DNA of 5,624 nt from Actinobacteria bacterium UBA4719 (GTDB lineage: Bacteria; Actinomycetota; Actinomycetes; Actinomycetales; Dermatophilaceae), in the NCBI GenBank assembly GCA_002404345.1, contig DHJN01000067.1, forward strand, positions 3,252 through 8,875, given 5' to 3'. The notes under the pieces were generated by a model. The model was given only the letters and a program-made list of their open reading frames with translations. It made no database searches and had not been told where the DNA came from. The first letter of the stretch is position 1. The number at the start of each line of letters is the position of its first letter. Positions 3,679-5,624 of this stretch are shown piece after piece. A program made the position numbers and the translations under genes.

Positions 3679-5624
3679 ATGACAAAGGGCGACGTCCTCG
3701 AGCGCTTCTCGCCCGCGACCCGAGACTGGTTCAGCGGGAGTTTCGCCGAGCCCACGACAGCCCAGGTCGGCGCCTGGGATGCCATCAGCTCCGGCGCCCA
3801 CACCCTCGTGGTGGCCCCCACCGGTTCGGGCAAGACGCTCTCGGCCTTCCTCTGGGCGCTCGACCGTCTGGCCACGACTCCCGCACCTGCCGAGCCGCTG
3901 CGCCGGTGCCGCGTCCTCTACATCTCGCCGATGAAAGCCCTGGCCGTCGATGTCGAGCGCAACCTGCGCTCTCCCCTGGTCGGCATCGGTCACGCCGCCA
4001 CCAGGCTTGGCCTTCCGAAGCCCCAGGTGAGCGTCGCGGTCCGGTCCGGCGACACCTCGGCGGCTGACCGCAGGCTGTTCGCCCGCCGTCCCGCCGACGT
4101 CCTCATCACCACCCCCGAGTCCCTCTTCCTGATCCTGACCTCAAGGGCTCGCGAGTCCCTGGCCGGCGTCGAGACCGTCATCCTGGACGAGATCCACGCA
4201 GTGGCCGGCACCAAGCGTGGCGCGCACCTGGCACTGAGTCTCGAACGGCTGGATGCCTTGCTGGACAAACCCGCTCAGCGGGTGGGCCTGTCGGCCACGG
4301 TACGGCCGGTCGAGGAGGTCTCACGCTTCCTCGCGGGGGGTCGACCGGTCACCGTCGTCCAGCCACGCTCTGACAAGCAGTGGGACCTCCAGGTGGTCGT
4401 TCCCATCCCCGACATGTCCACACTGGGCGAGCTGACCGACGATCTGAGCGGAGCGGCTGCCGGACCGGAGCGACGAGCCTCGATCTGGCCACACGTCGAG
4501 GAACGCATCGTCGACCTGATTGCCCAACATCGCTCGACACTGGTCTTCGCCAACTCACGCCGTCAGACCGAGCGGCTGACCGCGCGCCTCAACGAGATCT
4601 GGGAAGAGCAGCTCGAGCTCGATTCCCTTGCTACTCAGGATGATCCGGACGAGACAGTCGCCGACAAGGCGAGCACCCGGCATACCATCGGCGCCGTCCG
4701 GACGCCTGCGCAGATGATGGCACAGGCCGGCACGTCCCGGGGCGCGCCCGCCGTGCTCGCCCGAGCGCACCACGGCTCGGTCAGCAAGGAGCAGCGCGCC
4801 CTGATCGAAGACGACCTCAAGGCCGGTCGCCTGCCCGCGGTGGTCGCCACCAGCTCCCTCGAGCTCGGCATCGACATGGGGGCGATCGACCTGGTCATCC
4901 AGGTCGAGTCGCCGCCGAGCGTGGCCAGCGGGCTGCAGCGGGTGGGGCGGGCTGGTCACCAGGTGGGCGCCGTGTCTCGCGGAGTGATCTTCCCCAAGTT
5001 CCGCGGAGACCTGGTCCAGACCGCCGTGGTGGTCGACCGGATGCGTCGCGGCGCGATCGAGTCGATGCGTGTCCCCGCGAACCCGGTTGATGTCCTGGCC
5101 CAGCAGATCGTGGCCATGTGCGCGATGGACGACTGGGTGGTTGATGGCCTGGAAGCGTTGGTACGCAAGGCTGCTCCCTTCACCAGCCTGCCCCGCTCGA
5201 TCCTGGAGTCGGTGCTCGACATGCTGTCCGGGCGGTACCCGAGCGACGAGTTCGCCGAGCTGCGACCGCGCCTCGTCTGGGACCGCGTGACGGGCACGCT
5301 CACCGGGCGGCCGGGGGCGCAGCGGCTGGCAGTCACCAGCGGGGGCACCATCCCCGACCGAGGTCTGTATGCCGTGTTCCTCGCCTCCGGCGAGGGCACC
5401 GGGCGCCGCGTGGGCGAGCTTGACGAGGAGATGGTGTACGAGTCGCGGGTCGGCGACGTGTTCACCCTCGGCACGTCGGCGTGGCGGATCGAGGACATCA
5501 CCCACGACAAGGTTCTGGTCACCCCGGCACCCGGCCAGCCAGGGAAGCTGCCGTTCTGGAAGGGCGACGCGCTGGGCCGGCCGGCCGAGCTCGGCCGAGC
5601 CGTGGGCGAGTTCGTCCGCGAGCT
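3679..5624 (+). CDS. lhr: Lhr-type superfamily 2 helicase, N-terminal part (cut by window edge)
   Basis: Lhr is a large ATP-dependent 3'-to-5' helicase; the mycobacterial protein prefers 3'-tailed RNA:DNA hybrids and is linked to DNA repair. The first 648 residues are present of a family length near 1,500, with the 3' part beyond the right edge. Two RecA-like domains are complete: Q-motif region FAEPTTAQ (22-29), Walker A APTGSGKT (46-53), Ia YISPMKALAVD (81-91), Ib TTPESL (144-149), Walker B DEIH (170-173), SAT (205-207), motif IV LVFANSRR (288-295), motif V ATSSLELGID (390-399) and motif VI QRVGRAGH (420-427). The winged-helix region and start of the Lhr-specific domain follow, with RLVWDR (531-536) and AWRIEDI (601-607); tryptophan 602 is likely the residue that stacks on DNA in the mycobacterial structure. 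The ATG at 3679 fits the family start FSPATRDWF. No frameshift is seen. Confidence 0.95.
   Translation, partial: MTKGDVLERFSPATRDWFSGSFAEPTTAQVGAWDAISSGAHTLVVAPTGSGKTLSAFLWALDRLATTPAPAEPLRRCRVLYISPMKALAVDVERNLRSPLVGIGHAATRLGLPKPQVSVAVRSGDTSAADRRLFARRPADVLITTPESLFLILTSRARESLAGVETVILDEIHAVAGTKRGAHLALSLERLDALLDKPAQRVGLSATVRPVEEVSRFLAGGRPVTVVQPRSDKQWDLQVVVPIPDMSTLGELTDDLSGAAAGPERRASIWPHVEERIVDLIAQHRSTLVFANSRRQTERLTARLNEIWEEQLELDSLATQDDPDETVADKASTRHTIGAVRTPAQMMAQAGTSRGAPAVLARAHHGSVSKEQRALIEDDLKAGRLPAVVATSSLELGIDMGAIDLVIQVESPPSVASGLQRVGRAGHQVGAVSRGVIFPKFRGDLVQTAVVVDRMRRGAIESMRVPANPVDVLAQQIVAMCAMDDWVVDGLEALVRKAAPFTSLPRSILESVLDMLSGRYPSDEFAELRPRLVWDRVTGTLTGRPGAQRLAVTSGGTIPDRGLYAVFLASGEGTGRRVGELDEEMVYESRVGDVFTLGTSAWRIEDITHDKVLVTPAPGQPGKLPFWKGDALGRPAELGRAVGEFVRE

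Noticed and set aside
3591..3875. Upstream extension of the DUF3046 frame
   Set aside because: The extension is antisense to lhr's Walker A region and does not resemble the family, whose members begin at the RLSDFW motif.
4555..5505. 316-codon minus-strand open frame inside lhr
   Set aside because: Antisense to conserved helicase motifs V and VI and the following domain, with a low-complexity product; a shadow frame.
1..5624. Mobile element, CRISPR array, tRNA or rRNA
   Set aside because: No transposase or integrase reading frame, spaced repeat array, cloverleaf or rRNA-like segment was found. Only short local repeats are present.

Overview
This window looks like chromosomal DNA from a high-GC actinomycete. 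The evidence is heavy G/C at third codon positions, GTG starts, a DUF3046 gene (an actinobacterial family) near recA, a Gram-positive-type LexA box and an actinobacterial PafBC/RecA-NDp promoter motif. I cannot name the genus. It is core genome around the recA locus, with a three-gene ABC exporter cassette lying between recA and its expected DUF3046 neighbour. I see no RNA genes, insertion sequences, integrases or CRISPR repeats.

Layout. Positions 1-401 (minus strand) hold the first 133 codons of recA, cut by the window edge. Positions 402-690 are the recA control region. Reading toward recA, it holds a perfect LexA box over a -10 element, then a PafBC-type promoter, a possible third -10 close to the gene, and a good Shine-Dalgarno sequence. 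Positions 691-3316 (minus) are an ABC-2 exporter: an ATPase (2378-3316) followed by two different permeases (1542-2378 and 691-1545). The three genes overlap by 1 and 4 bp, so they form a translationally coupled unit. Positions 3351-3590 (minus) are a DUF3046 protein. An 88-bp divergent spacer follows (3591-3678), then the first 648 codons of an Lhr-type superfamily 2 helicase on the plus strand, cut by the right edge.

How the parts fit together. RecA and Lhr are both DNA-repair proteins, and the recA promoter region carries the signatures of both actinobacterial DNA-damage circuits (LexA and PafBC). The exporter is of the DrrAB/NodIJ class, with an unknown substrate. It has the same orientation as recA and no strong terminator before the recA promoters, so some read-through is possible. 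No wholly new system is evident. The most interesting points are the dual damage-responsive recA promoter, the exporter's position inside a repair-gene neighbourhood, and the dyad between DUF3046 and lhr.
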